Of a stretch of DNA of 64,000 nt, positions 36,918 through 45,301 are shown one piece after another. Numbering within the stretch: position 1 is the stretch's first letter; each line of letters begins with the position of its first letter. This DNA comes from Bdellovibrionales bacterium GWA2_49_15. Lineage in GTDB: Bacteria > Bdellovibrionota > Bacteriovoracia > Bacteriovoracales > Bacteriovoracaceae. The stretch covers positions 40,982 through 104,981 of the forward strand of contig MEPP01000001.1 of assembly GCA_001769855.1 (NCBI GenBank). Direction: 5' to 3'. The notes under the pieces were generated by a model, which saw nothing but the letters and a program-made list of their open reading frames with translations, did not search any database and had not been told where the DNA came from. The position numbers and the translations under genes were made by a program.

Positions 36918-37955
36918 ATGGCCCAGGTAGGTCCGGTCTTAATTTTAGATGATGACCCCGATATCATCAATTTTCTGACTCACGAATTTAAAAAGAACAG
37001 CATCACGGTCGAACCGGCCAAGGATGTGGAAGAGGCCTTGGGCCTTTTGCAGAAGCAAGCGTACTTTTGTGCGGTCGTGGATATTGTGCTGGGGCCGAAT
37101 AAAACTTCTGAGAAGGTCGTTCAATTTTTGAAAGAAGGTCCGATCGAAAGTGCCCGCAAAACTCCGCTGATCATTACCAGCGCCTTTATGAATCCCGAGT
37201 ATGCCAAAAAGATCGAAGAGCGCGGGATCAATATTTACAAGGCCATTCCCAAACCTTTTCGGCCGGGCCAGATTTCCAAAATTATTTTGCAGCTCCAGGA
37301 TGATTTAAAAAGTGGCCTGTTTACTCCCATTGATCCCAAGCTCCTGGCCGAGTCGGTGCCTGCCTCGTCCCATAATTTACACGGGATCGATGACCGCCTG
37401 GTGCATGTGGAGGAGGCCAGAGAGCAGCATAAAGTCAATAATGCGGTCATGGCCCAGGATGATATCAACTACCAAAATGAAGATGGTGAAAGCACCCTGA
37501 TGATTTTCTGCCTGAAGGCCAAAGTCGATCTGGTGGAAAAGCTGCTGATCTTGGGTGCTGACCCAAACCGCAGGGCCCTCTCAGGTCAGACCGCCCTCCA
37601 CTACGCGGTTGCCAGCGGCAGCAAGGAAATCCTCACGCTGCTCATTGGTGCGGGTGCCAATATCAATGTGCGTGATAACAATCACCAAGACCCTTTATTC
37701 ACGGCCATAAAAAAATGTGATTATGCCATGGCCGATATTTTGATTAGTCATGGAGCCAAACTCGACAATAAGGTGGAAGGCAATCCCTATCTCTTTTGGG
37801 CCATGGCAACGGGACAATTATCCGTGTTCAACCGACTGCTTGCCGCCGGTGCCGATCCCAGGGTGCGAAATGCCGAGGGAAAAGATTTAAAACAGGTGGC
37901 GCGCGAAGAATGCAAAAATCATTTTTTGCGCGTGATTGGAACTTTAAATATTTAA
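36918..37955 (+). CDS. Response regulator fused to ankyrin repeats
   Basis: This 345-aa protein joins an N-terminal receiver domain (about 1-125) to ankyrin repeats (about 190-340). The receiver has DDDPD near residues 12-16, the phosphoacceptor aspartate in AVVDIVLGP (about residue 56) and a lysine in KAIPKPFRPG. The repeats show the family rhythm GESTLMIFCLKAKVDLVEKLL, GQTALHYAVASGSKEIL and NNHQDPLFTAIKKCDYAMAD. GGAGGG 6 bases upstream fixes the ATG. The architecture suggests phosphorylation-dependent protein binding. It is convergent with the cyclic-nucleotide-binding gene, whose stop abuts its own. Confidence 0.88.
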   Translation: MAQVGPVLILDDDPDIINFLTHEFKKNSITVEPAKDVEEALGLLQKQAYFCAVVDIVLGPNKTSEKVVQFLKEGPIESARKTPLIITSAFMNPEYAKKIEERGINIYKAIPKPFRPGQISKIILQLQDDLKSGLFTPIDPKLLAESVPASSHNLHGIDDRLVHVEEAREQHKVNNAVMAQDDINYQNEDGESTLMIFCLKAKVDLVEKLLILGADPNRRALSGQTALHYAVASGSKEILTLLIGAGANINVRDNNHQDPLFTAIKKCDYAMADILISHGAKLDNKVEGNPYLFWAMATGQLSVFNRLLAAGADPRVRNAEGKDLKQVAREECKNHFLRVIGTLNI

Positions 37956-38306
37956 CTAGATTCGAATGCGGGCATTGGCGCGACGAAGTCTTTCGAGCAG
38001 AGTATGCACCAGGGCCTTGTACCAGACCGGTAACTCCTCAAAAAACTTTTCAAACTTGGCACTGGGAATGGCAACCAACTCGCAATCATTAATGGCCTTC
38101 ACCGAAGCACAGCGCGGCTGCTTATCGAGGAAGGACATCTCTCCAACGACCTCACCGGCGTAAATAGTTCCGATCTGTTTTTCAGTGTCACCCACTTTTT
38201 TCAAAACCGACATGCTGCCTTTTTGCAGATACCACATCTGGGTGCTTTCCTCACCTTCCCGCACCAGGTAATCGCCTTTTGTAATGACCACTGTATCGCT
38301 ACCCAT
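37956..38306 (-). CDS. Cyclic nucleotide-binding domain protein
   Basis: This 116-aa protein is a single CAP_ED (cNMP-binding) domain: DYLVREGEESTQMWYLQKG, IYAGEVVGEMSFLDKQPRCASVKA. The phosphate-binding cassette core G-E-x-S/M is present (VVGEMSFLDKQPRCAS) with the arginine (R in PRC) that contacts the cyclic phosphate. There is no DNA-binding helix-turn-helix, so it is not a CRP-type regulator. It may be a stand-alone receptor or an interaction module. GAGG precedes the start at 38306. The signal nucleotide (cAMP or cGMP) is unknown. Confidence 0.88.
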   Translation of the reverse strand: MGSDTVVITKGDYLVREGEESTQMWYLQKGSMSVLKKVGDTEKQIGTIYAGEVVGEMSFLDKQPRCASVKAINDCELVAIPSAKFEKFFEELPVWYKALVHTLLERLRRANARIRI

Positions 38307-38398
38307 AAATCCCTACCTCGTCTTTTTTTTTCTATTATACTCTGCCTGCTCGATAAAAAGTCTAGGTAAAATTAGTCCTGACATCATCGGCAGGAAGC

Positions 38399-39823
38399 TT
38401 AGCTTTTTACTCCGGCATCCTTGTAGCCAAAAAGCTTCTTCTCTTTGAGCACCTTGATAACCACGGGCGGGAGCATCTTCTCCAGACCTGGTTCGCCGTT
38501 TTCGATCATTCTTAAAACCGTGCGAGACCAAATCTCGAGATAATCCTTATTATAATTTTCGATATCCACAAAAGAGCCCATTTCGATGAGGTATCCCAGG
38601 AGACCGCGCACCTTCTCGGAGACATGGCAGTTCTTCACGGTTATGATCTCGCCGGTTTTCTCGTCTTTAATTGGATAAACATAGATGCGCCCCTTCTGTC
38701 CCAAAGTTTGTCCGATGGCGGCCAGAGGCCCTTGAGGATGTCCCAGATGCTTATCCACATCTAAAAAGGCCTCCACGCTGTAGACGCTTAAGACGTAGGC
38801 CATTTTCTTTTTACACATGGGCTCCAGATAATTGTTAAGTGACCACAGTGTTTCATGATTGGAAATGAGCACCTTCTGACCGAGCGCCGCCAGGAGGTCA
38901 ACTCTGGCCAAAAAGTCGGAGTCATCAACTTCGCCACGCTCCAGAAGCTCATGCATGCTTATCTCGCATAAGGCCAGGAGATGCTGCTGCTCGGCCTCAG
39001 GAAGATCGCGCTTAAAACTTAGCTGTCCCTTTTCCAGCATATCAAGATTGAGCAAGGTGGGAGGTCGAAAGCTACCGCGTAAGACCAGCACATTTTTATT
39101 GTAAAGGGCGTCTCCCGGACGAAGCACCTGGCCTTTCTCATCAAAGATCACGCCGGGAGAAAAATTGCGTTTAATCAGGGCGAAGTTGAGCAACCTCGAA
39201 TCGCGCCCCTGAAAGGCGGGACCGGTGACTTTTATCATCTCGATATTCATGCGCTCAACTGACAAATTGTCCAGCAACGATTGAATAAAAACGTCGAGAT
39301 CATCGAGCAGAAAAAAACAACCGTAAATTAAATTCACCCCAATAATGCCCAGGGATTCCTGCTGGTTGGTGGCCTGGTTGTCCAACATTCTCACATGCAG
39401 GATGACATCGCTATGGGGGCCTCCGGCCTGGTGCTGAAAACGCAGGCCCATCACACCGTACCCCGGACTGGCATGACTACGAGTCGCGACCGTGTTGGCG
39501 AAGGCAAAATAGCGGGTATTGGCGGCCCGTGTTCCCTCGAGTCGTGTCAGCAAAATGGAAAATTCCCGCTGAAGCATTTTAGTTAAACGGCCCTCGGAAA
39601 CATAGCGACCGGATTCCTCTTTTCCATAGATAGCATCACTCATGGCCATATCATAGGCCGAGATGGTTTTGGCAATTGTGTGGGCCGCACCTCCGGCCTG
39701 AAAAAAATGTCGTGCCACCTCTTGTCCTGCTCCGATCTCGGCGAAGGCACCGTACATGGTGCTATCGAGATTAATTTGCAGGGCCTTCTGCTTGGCGCTT
39801 AAAACTTGGATATAATTCCCCAT
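38399..39823 (-). CDS. Conserved 474-aa protein of unknown function
   Basis: This soluble protein has no signal peptide or TM. Strongly patterned stretches such as FAEIGAGQEVARHFFQAGGA, TISAYDMAMSDAIYG and QAGGPHSDVILHVRMLDN suggest an enzyme with a nucleotide- or cofactor-like loop. I recall similar sequences in Bacteroidota and Bdellovibrionota that carry inconsistent and probably wrong names in databases, but I cannot confirm this here. It ends with a helical segment (LPPVVIKVLKEKKLFGYKD). It is divergent from the small ferredoxin gene with 106 bases between. No function is assigned. Confidence 0.75.
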   Translation of the reverse strand: MGNYIQVLSAKQKALQINLDSTMYGAFAEIGAGQEVARHFFQAGGAAHTIAKTISAYDMAMSDAIYGKEESGRYVSEGRLTKMLQREFSILLTRLEGTRAANTRYFAFANTVATRSHASPGYGVMGLRFQHQAGGPHSDVILHVRMLDNQATNQQESLGIIGVNLIYGCFFLLDDLDVFIQSLLDNLSVERMNIEMIKVTGPAFQGRDSRLLNFALIKRNFSPGVIFDEKGQVLRPGDALYNKNVLVLRGSFRPPTLLNLDMLEKGQLSFKRDLPEAEQQHLLALCEISMHELLERGEVDDSDFLARVDLLAALGQKVLISNHETLWSLNNYLEPMCKKKMAYVLSVYSVEAFLDVDKHLGHPQGPLAAIGQTLGQKGRIYVYPIKDEKTGEIITVKNCHVSEKVRGLLGYLIEMGSFVDIENYNKDYLEIWSRTVLRMIENGEPGLEKMLPPVVIKVLKEKKLFGYKDAGVKS

Positions 39824-39929
39824 AGATATTTCTACTCGCTTGTCCCATTTAAGAGATGTCTAGCACCAGGCCGGTTCTCCCTCCTGAACAAAATGCTATC
39901 CTAGCTACAAATATACAGGGTTGTGCCAA

Positions 39930-40262
39930 ATGGCGACAAGTAATGCTAACAAAAAGAGTCCGAATTTTCCCAAGGTGCATTGTTTTATCTGCACTCAGTG
40001 TAGCTATCAGACAGAGGATGAAAAAGACGGGCCGGTGGACCCCACCTTGGCCAAAAACTTTCGCCGGACTTTAAAAAAAATTTGCCAGCATCGCTTTCCT
40101 AAAGGACACGTCCTCATTAATCAAACCACTTGTCTAGGTTTTTGCAAGGAGGGCATCAGTTCGATTATCTATCCCAAGCAAATTGTCACAACTTCCCTAC
40201 GTACGGGTCAGGAAGCACAGATTGCCGACCTTATTGGTCAACTCCTCGCAGGCCTTGATTGA
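39930..40262 (+). CDS. Thioredoxin-like [2Fe-2S] ferredoxin domain protein
   Basis: This 110-aa protein resembles the thioredoxin-fold 2Fe-2S ferredoxins (as in the NuoE C-terminal domain and the CyaY-independent small ferredoxins). The start VHCFICTQCSYQ has C-x2-C-x2-C spacing, and the second cluster half is TTCLGFCKEG, giving the usual C-x-x-x-C pair; two cysteines of the first motif and two of the second would be ligands. ATG 39930 with CAGGG 9 bases upstream is preferred over a TTG at 39921. It is divergent from the unknown 474-aa gene. Partners are unknown. Confidence 0.7.
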   Translation: MATSNANKKSPNFPKVHCFICTQCSYQTEDEKDGPVDPTLAKNFRRTLKKICQHRFPKGHVLINQTTCLGFCKEGISSIIYPKQIVTTSLRTGQEAQIADLIGQLLAGLD

Positions 40263-40331
40263 TCTTCGTCTCAAGACTTTTCAGTATTTAGACGACAAGT
40301 GGTTAAAGATCACTTTTGTTAGAAGAGACTT

Positions 40332-40841
40332 ATGCCAGAAGTTCCAAAGGAAAAAACCTCGACAAAAACCTTGGAAATCAAGGATGTCCCGTCGGCCGAG
40401 GAGCTAAAAGAGGCGCGTTCGCCCGAATCAACTGATCCCGTGATCAAAACCAATCGCCAGGACGAAGAAAAAAAAGAAAAACATACCAAGATTTTGCTCC
40501 ACGCCCGTGAAGTCATCGAAAAAAGCACGAAAGAGGATGAGGGAATAGAATTTACTGCGGCCACGACAGTTTTCACCATGACCGATGCGATGAAGGCCCA
40601 GCTCTCCACCGTCACTCCCGGCGACGCCACGCGGGCCATCACCGTTCCTAAAGCGGCGCTCAATGCAGACCAGGCCGAGATGATTAAGGAAAAGGTCAAG
40701 GCCCATTATCAAAAAAAGGCCTTGCTGCTGGAAACTGAAATCAATAAAATTTTGGAAAGCTTTAAAACCAGCAATCCGGCGGTCACCCGACGCCTGGATT
40801 TGATCAAAAAACTACTCTCAAAGCACGCGGGGCATGATTAA
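40332..40841 (+). CDS. Charged helical protein of unknown function
   Basis: This 169-aa soluble protein starts with a disordered, K/E/T-rich segment (about 1-55) and continues with a helical region (VKAHYQKKALLLETEINKIL) ending with about 20 basic helical residues. No cysteine or known motif is present. AGAGA lies 6 bases before ATG. It lies 69 bases after the ferredoxin gene, perhaps in the same transcript, and ends within the palindrome at 40838. The family is not recognised. Confidence 0.6.
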   Translation: MPEVPKEKTSTKTLEIKDVPSAEELKEARSPESTDPVIKTNRQDEEKKEKHTKILLHAREVIEKSTKEDEGIEFTAATTVFTMTDAMKAQLSTVTPGDATRAITVPKAALNADQAEMIKEKVKAHYQKKALLLETEINKILESFKTSNPAVTRRLDLIKKLLSKHAGHD

Positions 40842-40862
40842 TTGGCCATGATGGCCAATTAA
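40838..40862. terminator. Hairpin without T run at gene end
   Basis: A perfect inverted repeat of 12 bp (TTAATTGGCCAT and its complement) flanks a single central base and contains the stop of the gene at 40332. There is no T run after it on the plus strand, so it may be a Rho-assisted or processing signal or a protein-binding palindrome and not a classical terminator. The 83-base gap to the convergent FecR gene also holds further short GC hairpins. Confidence 0.4.
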
Positions 40863-40924
40863 GTCCGCGCAGCGGCCCGAAGGGTCGAGGCCAGGAGGCC
40901 GAGAACATTAATCCGCCGTGAACA

Positions 40925-42184
40925 TTAGCGTTCTTTTTTCTTCCACTCACCGGTGGACTCTTCGTAAAATTCACGCCGACGCCTTGGCCCTGAATGACTT
41001 TGGCCGTCCGAGGCCTTAAATTCGGCTACGACAAAATTTCTGAATTCGCTCCACTCATTATCAGTACGTTGGCGGTCAATGGCCCGCACCCGCCATTTAT
41101 ATTCCTTGGGGTCCAAGCTACTGACCACGACATAAGAGCTATCCGAGGAAAGTAACTCTCCTTTTTCCTTTTCGATGCCGTACTTAAAAAATTCAACCTC
41201 ATACTTTTCGGCACTCTGAGATTCCCAGCGCAAAGTGACATTGGTGGTCTCCTCGTCGGGACTCAGCTCAATCACTGAATTAGACCCGGGATAAACCAAC
41301 ACGGGAGCCGACTCTTTTTTGACTAAAAAGGAATAGACAGGCGCCTCGGCCATAACCTTATTCTGGGCCATCCCAAGCACCTGCCAGTAGTAGCGCCCTT
41401 CCTCCGCGATATCGAGAGAAGCCTTTTTCTCTTTTGTGGTCACCTGACTCACGATGGACTTCATCTGGGGATCGCGGGCGGTGGTGACACTGAACTCTTC
41501 CACCGAGGCATCTCTTGAATCCCATTCAAAATCGATGGACTTGCCTTCCTCTTGAAAAATAATTTTATCCATCCCCGGGCGCTGAGGGCCAATACCAAAG
41601 GTGGTCACATCCATCTTGGTGGTATTTTCATCGATTCTGACTCTTTCACCTTTTTTCATGTCGATGGCGTTCCCCTTGTAGACGATTGAGGCCACACCAT
41701 CAATCACGGTGAGATTGGTATCGTTGGCATCTCCCAAGCTGACATGCATTTTGGCGTTATTGGATTTCACCTCAATCTTCTTTTTACCCACGTTAATTAA
41801 AAGTCGATTTTTTAAGTTCACTAAACTCATCCCTAAGACACCGCGCTGCAAGTCAATATCGATGGCATCGGCATCTTGTACCAGATACACCAGAGTGTTG
41901 GGGGTGAGGTTAAAGGAAGTTCCGCCCTTCACATCCAGACGGATAAAAGTTTCGTCCAGGGAAATAATGGAGTCTTTCGGATAGAGCGTTTCTCCCTCCT
42001 GCAAATTGCGCCAGCCCACCAGACCTTCGCGCCGCACCCTGGCCTCCCCCATCAGCTCCCCCACATTCGCCAGCGCAGCAACTTCCTTGGGCCGGTCATT
42101 GGTGGTAGGGCGGAAAATGAGATAGGCGGTGATGCCACCACCGATGAGGGCGAGGAGAATAATTATTCTGTCGAGATACTTCAT
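40925..42184 (-). CDS. FecR-domain membrane-anchored protein
   Basis: This 419-aa protein has one N-terminal TM at about 5-24 (RIIILLALIGGGITAYLIF). A FecR-type domain follows at about 40-190 (GWRNLQEGETLYPKDSIIS, GGTSFNLTPNTLVYLVQ, KGERVRI). Then come two fibronectin-like segments of about 85 residues, each ending in YYWQVLGM or YKWRVRAID, a pattern of beta-sandwich domains. The tail is basic (GPRRRREFYE). It is divergent from the SpoIIE-like membrane protein gene at 42301, which may be its partner. Related arrangements of FecR proteins with signalling enzymes occur in Leptospira and Bdellovibrionota. Function is unknown. Confidence 0.72.
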   Translation of the reverse strand: MKYLDRIIILLALIGGGITAYLIFRPTTNDRPKEVAALANVGELMGEARVRREGLVGWRNLQEGETLYPKDSIISLDETFIRLDVKGGTSFNLTPNTLVYLVQDADAIDIDLQRGVLGMSLVNLKNRLLINVGKKKIEVKSNNAKMHVSLGDANDTNLTVIDGVASIVYKGNAIDMKKGERVRIDENTTKMDVTTFGIGPQRPGMDKIIFQEEGKSIDFEWDSRDASVEEFSVTTARDPQMKSIVSQVTTKEKKASLDIAEEGRYYWQVLGMAQNKVMAEAPVYSFLVKKESAPVLVYPGSNSVIELSPDEETTNVTLRWESQSAEKYEVEFFKYGIEKEKGELLSSDSSYVVVSSLDPKEYKWRVRAIDRQRTDNEWSEFRNFVVAEFKASDGQSHSGPRRRREFYEESTGEWKKKER

Positions 42185-42300
42185 TACTGTAATTCTGCCC
42201 TGTTTTTATGCCTTTTAAAAGTGTCTTAATAGTGGGCGAATTTTTCTCGATTTTGATATTGCCGTCTGATCTTCTTTTTTTTGCTATACTGATCAGTAGC

Positions 42301-44172
42301 ATGGCAATTAATAAGAATATGACCGGGAAATTCATTTTCCCCATCAAGCTGAAGATCGTCTTTATCCTTCTGGCGTTTCTGCTCGCGGGGCAGAGCATTT
42401 CCCTTTATTTATCAGATAAAATTTTCCGCGATGATAAGAGGGATTTTTTGTATGAATCAGTCCTGGGCCGTGCCAACTCGCTGATGGACCAGTTTAAAAA
42501 TACCATCGAGCACTATGAGCTTCTGGCCGACCAAATTGCCCTGTTACACGGTGAGAAACGCCACGATCTGATAGAAAAGATGATCGAGACAGATCGCGGA
42601 ATTATTTTTGTATCGGTGCTGGAACGGCAGAATGCCAGCAAGGACGGCCCGGACGCCGATACGCGGCAGCTCTCCCTACAGAAGATGTTTTTTTCCAGAA
42701 ATTTGATTGAATTCGGCATTCAGTCTCCGGAAAAAATCAATTCCATTCCCCCCCGCATTCTTTACCCGGTATCGCAGATTCAGGATAAGCCCAAGGCACT
42801 CTATGCCACTGATTATATCTTAGAGGTCCCCTCACTCATTTTTGTGAAAAGAATAAAAATGGGCCCGCAATTTATTGCCCTGAGTATCAGCCTCGACCTG
42901 ATCAGTAATGAATTCGCCAACGACTATCTCTACAGTAATATTTTGTGGGAGGAAGGCGGCCATAGCCTGATTGGCTCCCAGAAGGCCAAACACTTTGGTT
43001 TCATACCGGCACTTTTTGAATCCGGCGAAACCTCCGGGGCCGATCTGGTTCACACCACAGACGGTGAAAAGCTCATCATCGGCCATTCGAAGCTTAAGAA
43101 ATACCGCCTGATGGTACTCTCGTACACGCCTGAAACCCGCGCCTTCTCCGCCATGCGAGAGTTGTATCGCAAGAGTCTGCTCTTCGGTCTTTGCCTCTTA
43201 AGTGTCGCGGTACTCATCGCCTTCGTCTTCGGTCAGCGCTTCAAGCTGGCCCTCGATAATCTGGCCAACGCCGTAAGCGTGATGAAGGAGGGCAAAGACC
43301 CGGGAGAAATTGAAAGTGTCTCAAATGATGAGACCGCCTTGTTTGCCATGGAGCTCAATCAGCTCCGTCTCAATTTGGCTGAACAAATAAACGGCAAAGT
43401 TCAAACCGCGGTGGTCAAGGCCCGCAGTGACAAGGAGAAGGAGCTCGCGCGCGCCATTTTAGATTTTGCCTCACCTTTTGAAAGTGCCACCTACGGGCCC
43501 ATCGAAATTGCCGGCTCATTGCGTCCCTCCGTCGTGTATGGCGGAAATTTTTGGTATCATGCCCTCCATCAGGACAATCTGATTTTTGCCATCGGCAAAA
43601 TTTCTGAGCAAAATGGACACCTGGCGGCCTTGGCCACCACTTCCCTCAAGTCCATCATCTTAACCATTAACTCGCACCCACCTAAAAATGCCCTGGAATG
43701 TGTCAACTATATCAACCGTAGCTTCTTCCAGATTTATAAGGGCAAGATTGTCAGCACGCTTTTTCTCGGGGTGTACAACTTGCGCCAGCAGCAGCTTTCC
43801 TACGTCTCCGCCGGTTCCGAATTTGGCCCAATCCATTTTAACCTGGCCCGCCCTCAGGAGTTGGCGGCCTTAAATCTCACCCCAGGGCCTTCTATCGGGA
43901 AGGAAGTTGATTCCACTTTCCAGGAAAAAACCATGACCTTTAAGGAGCAGGATATTTTGCTGATCCTGTCCCCCGCTCTCTATGAACTGCGAAATGACCA
44001 GGCCAAACCCATGGGCCAAAAGGGATTGCTCAGCATGATGGTCATGGCCTTCAAAAAATTTCCCCAGTTCCTCGATGCCTACATTGCCTTCAAAAATGCC
44101 ATCACCGGTCAGCAGGCCAAAGTTCAGCAGGCGATGGATTATGCTTTTTTACTGATTAAGTTCAAAAAATAG
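42301..44172 (+). CDS. Membrane protein with degenerate SpoIIE/PP2C-like domain
   Basis: This 623-aa protein has TM1 near residues 12-32, a periplasmic sensor (about 33-290), TM2 (about 300-320), a HAMP-like stretch and a C-terminal domain that lines up with SpoIIE-type phosphatases. The catalytic metal residues are replaced: the usual GGDF reads GGNFWY, the D-x-S-G-H-G strand reads AIGKISEQNGHLAAL, and the last Asp (T-D-G) reads LSPALYE. The phosphatase is therefore probably inactive and used as a binding platform. ATG 42301 is chosen over the upstream in-frame start at 42208. It is divergent from the FecR gene. Confidence 0.72.
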   Translation: MAINKNMTGKFIFPIKLKIVFILLAFLLAGQSISLYLSDKIFRDDKRDFLYESVLGRANSLMDQFKNTIEHYELLADQIALLHGEKRHDLIEKMIETDRGIIFVSVLERQNASKDGPDADTRQLSLQKMFFSRNLIEFGIQSPEKINSIPPRILYPVSQIQDKPKALYATDYILEVPSLIFVKRIKMGPQFIALSISLDLISNEFANDYLYSNILWEEGGHSLIGSQKAKHFGFIPALFESGETSGADLVHTTDGEKLIIGHSKLKKYRLMVLSYTPETRAFSAMRELYRKSLLFGLCLLSVAVLIAFVFGQRFKLALDNLANAVSVMKEGKDPGEIESVSNDETALFAMELNQLRLNLAEQINGKVQTAVVKARSDKEKELARAILDFASPFESATYGPIEIAGSLRPSVVYGGNFWYHALHQDNLIFAIGKISEQNGHLAALATTSLKSIILTINSHPPKNALECVNYINRSFFQIYKGKIVSTLFLGVYNLRQQQLSYVSAGSEFGPIHFNLARPQELAALNLTPGPSIGKEVDSTFQEKTMTFKEQDILLILSPALYELRNDQAKPMGQKGLLSMMVMAFKKFPQFLDAYIAFKNAITGQQAKVQQAMDYAFLLIKFKK

Positions 44173-44301
44173 CCTAACTACCCATAAAGACGTCTTGTCT
44201 CTCAGGGATATTGCCCGGAAAAAATTTCTCGGTCCCTCGTAAAAGAGCTGGCCTCGCTCTATCTTGCCCTGTTCTTAAACTAACCTGAGGTGGATTTCTC
44301 C

Positions 44302-45234
44302 ATGAAAAAGCTTAATTTGGTTGTCGGCATTTTATCTCTCTTAACTCTCGTTTCGACCGCCCAGGCCTCCGCCCCCAAGGTCATCTATGGTGTGGATAAC
44401 CGCCAGGAAATCGGGGAATATCCAGATGCGCGTTTTCGTGAGATGGCCCTCTCGGTGGCGGGAAAAGTTCGCAAGTTCAAATTACAATCGTCCCGCTTCG
44501 GTGAGAATTTTGTCGATTTTCCCCACACCATGCTGAGCTACTCACAGAATGTATGCTCCAAGGAGCGCTATGCCGACCAGTATACCCTGCCTCATTGCAC
44601 GGGATTTTTGATTGCGCCTGACCTCATCATGACCGCCGGTCATTGCGTCACAAATCAAATGGACTGCGACACGTCTTCTTGGATTTTTGACTATCTTCCT
44701 CAAACTGAATATTTAGAAAAGAAAAATGTTTATAACTGTGTTCGTATCGTGCAGCAGGAACTCAGCTCCTCGTTCTTCAAGATGCGGGACTACGCCATTA
44801 TCCAGCTTGATCGCAAAGCGGGACCGGAGCGCAGGCCTCTCAAACTGCGTCTGGAAGGTAAGGTCCGTGTGGGTACACCTGTGGTGGTCATTGGACACCC
44901 CACCGGTTTGCCGCTGAAAATTGCCGACAATGCCAAAATCCGTTCGTTTAATATTATGGAAATGTTGCTGCCCATTCGCTCAATGGTTCGAAGGAACAGC
45001 TACTTTAACTCCGACCTCGATACCTTTGCCGGCAACAGCGGTAGTCCAGTCTTTAATCAGGAGACAGGAGAGGTGGAAGGGATTCTGGTTCAAGGTGCCA
45101 AAGACTATGTGCCGGCCCCGGGAGAGCAATGCCTCATCCCCGCTCGTCGCGCTCCAACCCACTGGGCGGCTTCGGAAAAAAGTTTCCGCGTGACTCAAAT
45201 TAAAAATCTAAAGAAAATTCTGAAGGTTCCATGA
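44302..45234 (+). CDS. Trypsin-like serine protease (S1 family)
   Basis: This 310-aa exported protein has a signal peptide (about 1-23) and a chymotrypsin-fold triad: H114 in MTAGHCV, D163 in MRDYAIIQLD and S246 in TFAGNSGSPVF, spaced as in V8/trypsin-like proteases. Six or more cysteines suggest disulfides. GAGGTGG 10 bases upstream fixes ATG 44302. It is followed by a long perfect hairpin that covers its stop codon. It probably digests external protein, like the other exported hydrolases in this window; that is inference. Confidence 0.92.
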   Translation: MKKLNLVVGILSLLTLVSTAQASAPKVIYGVDNRQEIGEYPDARFREMALSVAGKVRKFKLQSSRFGENFVDFPHTMLSYSQNVCSKERYADQYTLPHCTGFLIAPDLIMTAGHCVTNQMDCDTSSWIFDYLPQTEYLEKKNVYNCVRIVQQELSSSFFKMRDYAIIQLDRKAGPERRPLKLRLEGKVRVGTPVVVIGHPTGLPLKIADNAKIRSFNIMEMLLPIRSMVRRNSYFNSDLDTFAGNSGSPVFNQETGEVEGILVQGAKDYVPAPGEQCLIPARRAPTHWAASEKSFRVTQIKNLKKILKVP

Positions 45235-45298
45235 CACCTTTGGGACTCACTGCGCTACCGAAGGTGCAGCAGTGAGTCCCAAAGGTGTCATGGAACCT
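45224..45298. repeat. 30-bp perfect inverted repeat (75-bp hairpin) between convergent genes
   Basis: Two 30-bp arms (45224-45253 and 45269-45298) are perfect reverse complements around a 15-base loop. The left arm starts AGGTTCCATGACACC and contains the stop codon of the protease gene. A CTTTT run follows on the plus strand and overlaps the hemB stop region, so it can work as a terminator. The arms are far longer than a usual terminator stem. The same first 10 bases (AGGTTCCATG) recur at 54688-54697. It could be a dimeric REP-type or mobile palindromic element. Confidence 0.9.
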
Positions 45299-45301
45299 CT
45301 T

